In this document: positions 13,299 to 14,358 of the stretch, in pieces | Layout: every line of letters begins with the position of its first letter | Position numbering within the stretch: position 1 is the first letter of the stretch | Source: UBA2093 sp049454855 | Lineage (GTDB): Bacteria; Actinomycetota; Acidimicrobiia; Acidimicrobiales; Ilumatobacteraceae | Length of the DNA: 14,358 nt | Direction: 5' to 3' | NCBI GenBank assembly: GCA_049454855.1 | Contig: JBMUAQ010000048.1 | Coordinates: 1-14,358 of the forward strand | Notes under the pieces: model-generated | What the model was told of the DNA's origin: nothing | The model's database searches: none | The model's input: the letters and a program-made list of their open reading frames with translations, nothing else | Position numbers and translations under genes: made by a program

Positions 13299-14358
13299 AT
13301 GACCGAGCCGGCCCAGCGCGTCCCGCGGGAGTCCTGGACCCTGCTGTTCTCCACGCTGCGCCAGCAGCGGCGCCAGCTGCTCACCGGTGTCGCCGTGGGC
13401 CTGTCGTGGACGATGGGCAAGGTGGCAGTGCCGCAGCTCACCCGGCTTGCGATCGACCGCGGGATCGCAGAGGACGGCGCACTCCTGTTCTGGACCTTGC
13501 TGATCCTCGCGGCCGCGACTGTGGCGGGCATCTTCGCGGCATGGAGGCGCTACATCGCTTTCCGCGAGAGCAGGGTCACCGAGAGCACACTGCGCGAACG
13601 CCTCTTCGCCCAGATCCAGGGCCTGCACGTGGGCTTCCACGACCGTGCCCAGACCGGCCAGCTGATGAGCCGCGCCTCGAGCGACCTGCAGCAGGTGCAG
13701 AGCTTCGTGGTGAACATTCCCATCTTCGCCTCGCAGGTCACCATGATCCTGCTCGTCGTGGTGGTGCTGCTGCTGATGAACCCGTTGCTGGCGTTCCTGG
13801 CACTCGCACCGCTGCCTTTCATCAACGTGTCAGCGCGGTCGTTCTCGCACCGCATCTACTCGGCCAGCCTCCGGGTGCAGCAGGAGCAGGCCCAGCTCGC
13901 GAACGTGGTGGAGGAGTCCGTGTCGGGCATCCGCGTGGTGAAGGGGTTCGGTGCCGAGGCGGTGCAGCAGGCCAAGGTGGACACCGAGGCCGCCGACATT
14001 CGCGCCGCATCGATGGGCGCGGCACGGATCCGTGCAAAGTTCCTCCCCGCGATCGATCTGCTCCCGTCCATCGGGCTCATCACCGTTCTCGGCTACGGCG
14101 GCCACCAGGTGGTGAGCGGTTCGATGACGCTCGGCGAACTGGTGGCGTTCAACACGTATCTCACCATGCTCATCTGGCCGATGCGCAACATCGGCATGAC
14201 CGTGGCGATGGGCCAGCGCGCCGCGACGGCGCTGACCCGCGTGAACGAGATCCTCTCCGAGCAGCCCGCGATTGCCAGCCCGCCGCGACCCCGTCATCTC
14301 CCGGCCGCGGGGATCGCCCGGCCCGTGGGTGCGGTGGAGTTCTCGCGGGTGCGCTTCG
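13299..14358 (+). CDS. ABC exporter, transmembrane half (3' end beyond window)
   Basis: N-terminal 353 residues of a type IV (MsbA/ABCB-like) exporter half-transporter. The start is the ATG at 13299, 19 bases after the previous stop; the first residues are MTEPAQRVPRESW. Six membrane segments are visible near residues 28-48, 63-85, 138-158, 160-178, 250-272 and 282-300. The coupling region ANVVEESVSGIRVVKGFGAE (201-220) and LGELVAFNTYLTMLIWPMRNIG (278-299) are hallmarks of the ABC_membrane domain. The frame is cut just as the nucleotide-binding domain begins (GAVEFSRVRF, 344-353), so Walker motifs are not seen. Start-of-gene SD is weak (GGGGCGGA, 13282-13289, eight or more bases away). Substrate unknown. 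A second half-transporter gene often follows such genes as a heterodimer partner; that would be outside the window. Confidence 0.93.
   Translation, partial: MTEPAQRVPRESWTLLFSTLRQQRRQLLTGVAVGLSWTMGKVAVPQLTRLAIDRGIAEDGALLFWTLLILAAATVAGIFAAWRRYIAFRESRVTESTLRERLFAQIQGLHVGFHDRAQTGQLMSRASSDLQQVQSFVVNIPIFASQVTMILLVVVVLLLMNPLLAFLALAPLPFINVSARSFSHRIYSASLRVQQEQAQLANVVEESVSGIRVVKGFGAEAVQQAKVDTEAADIRAASMGAARIRAKFLPAIDLLPSIGLITVLGYGGHQVVSGSMTLGELVAFNTYLTMLIWPMRNIGMTVAMGQRAATALTRVNEILSEQPAIASPPRPRHLPAAGIARPVGAVEFSRVRF

Overview
The window is GC-rich, densely packed bacterial DNA. Gene content (a LLM-class flavin oxidoreductase of the F420-associated type, CaiB/acyl-CoA dehydrogenase/thioesterase acyl-CoA chemistry, a sucB-lipB-lipA neighbourhood as in Mycobacterium) and several SD-less starts with a TA(G/C)nnT box just upstream suggest an actinobacterium. 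An Acidimicrobiia-type lineage is my guess; no rRNA or other marker is present to prove it. No mobile element, CRISPR array, tRNA or rRNA is visible. No gene-free stretch exceeds about 80 bases.

Region 1 (1-1244) holds a leftward TIGR01777-family NAD(P)-dependent epimerase-like protein, cut by the window start. It diverges from a small rightward membrane-anchored or secreted protein of unknown function.

Region 2 (1297-7600) is one rightward block for 2-oxo acid dehydrogenase function and lipoylation: dihydrolipoyl dehydrogenase (E3), a one-lipoyl-domain E2 acyltransferase with a very long Ala-Pro linker, and then a single 552-residue ORF that fuses LipB (octanoyltransferase) to LipA (lipoyl synthase). 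Two more genes follow with 4-base start/stop overlaps: an M24 Xaa-Pro peptidase and an unrecognised polytopic membrane protein. The E2 lipoyl lysine is the expected substrate of the LipB-LipA protein encoded 9 bases downstream, and E3 reoxidises the finished cofactor. No E1 gene is in the window.

Region 3 (7610-8770) is a rightward acyl-CoA dehydrogenase of the long-chain type. It converges on a leftward pair (11378-8806): an amidase-signature hydrolase overlapping a family III (CaiB/BaiF) CoA-transferase by 4 bases. A hairpin and a small tandem duplication lie in the convergent gap.

Region 4 (11454-14358) diverges from the amidase across 75 bases: a TesB-like double-hotdog acyl-CoA thioesterase, a LLM-class oxidoreductase overlapping it by 4 bases, and the N-terminal membrane half of an ABC exporter cut by the window end. 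Regions 3 and 4 look like catabolic acyl-CoA chemistry; the substrate cannot be read from the sequence.

The most notable item is the continuous lipB-lipA fusion. The rest is largely recognisable housekeeping and catabolic content, with some interesting start-site and repeat structure.
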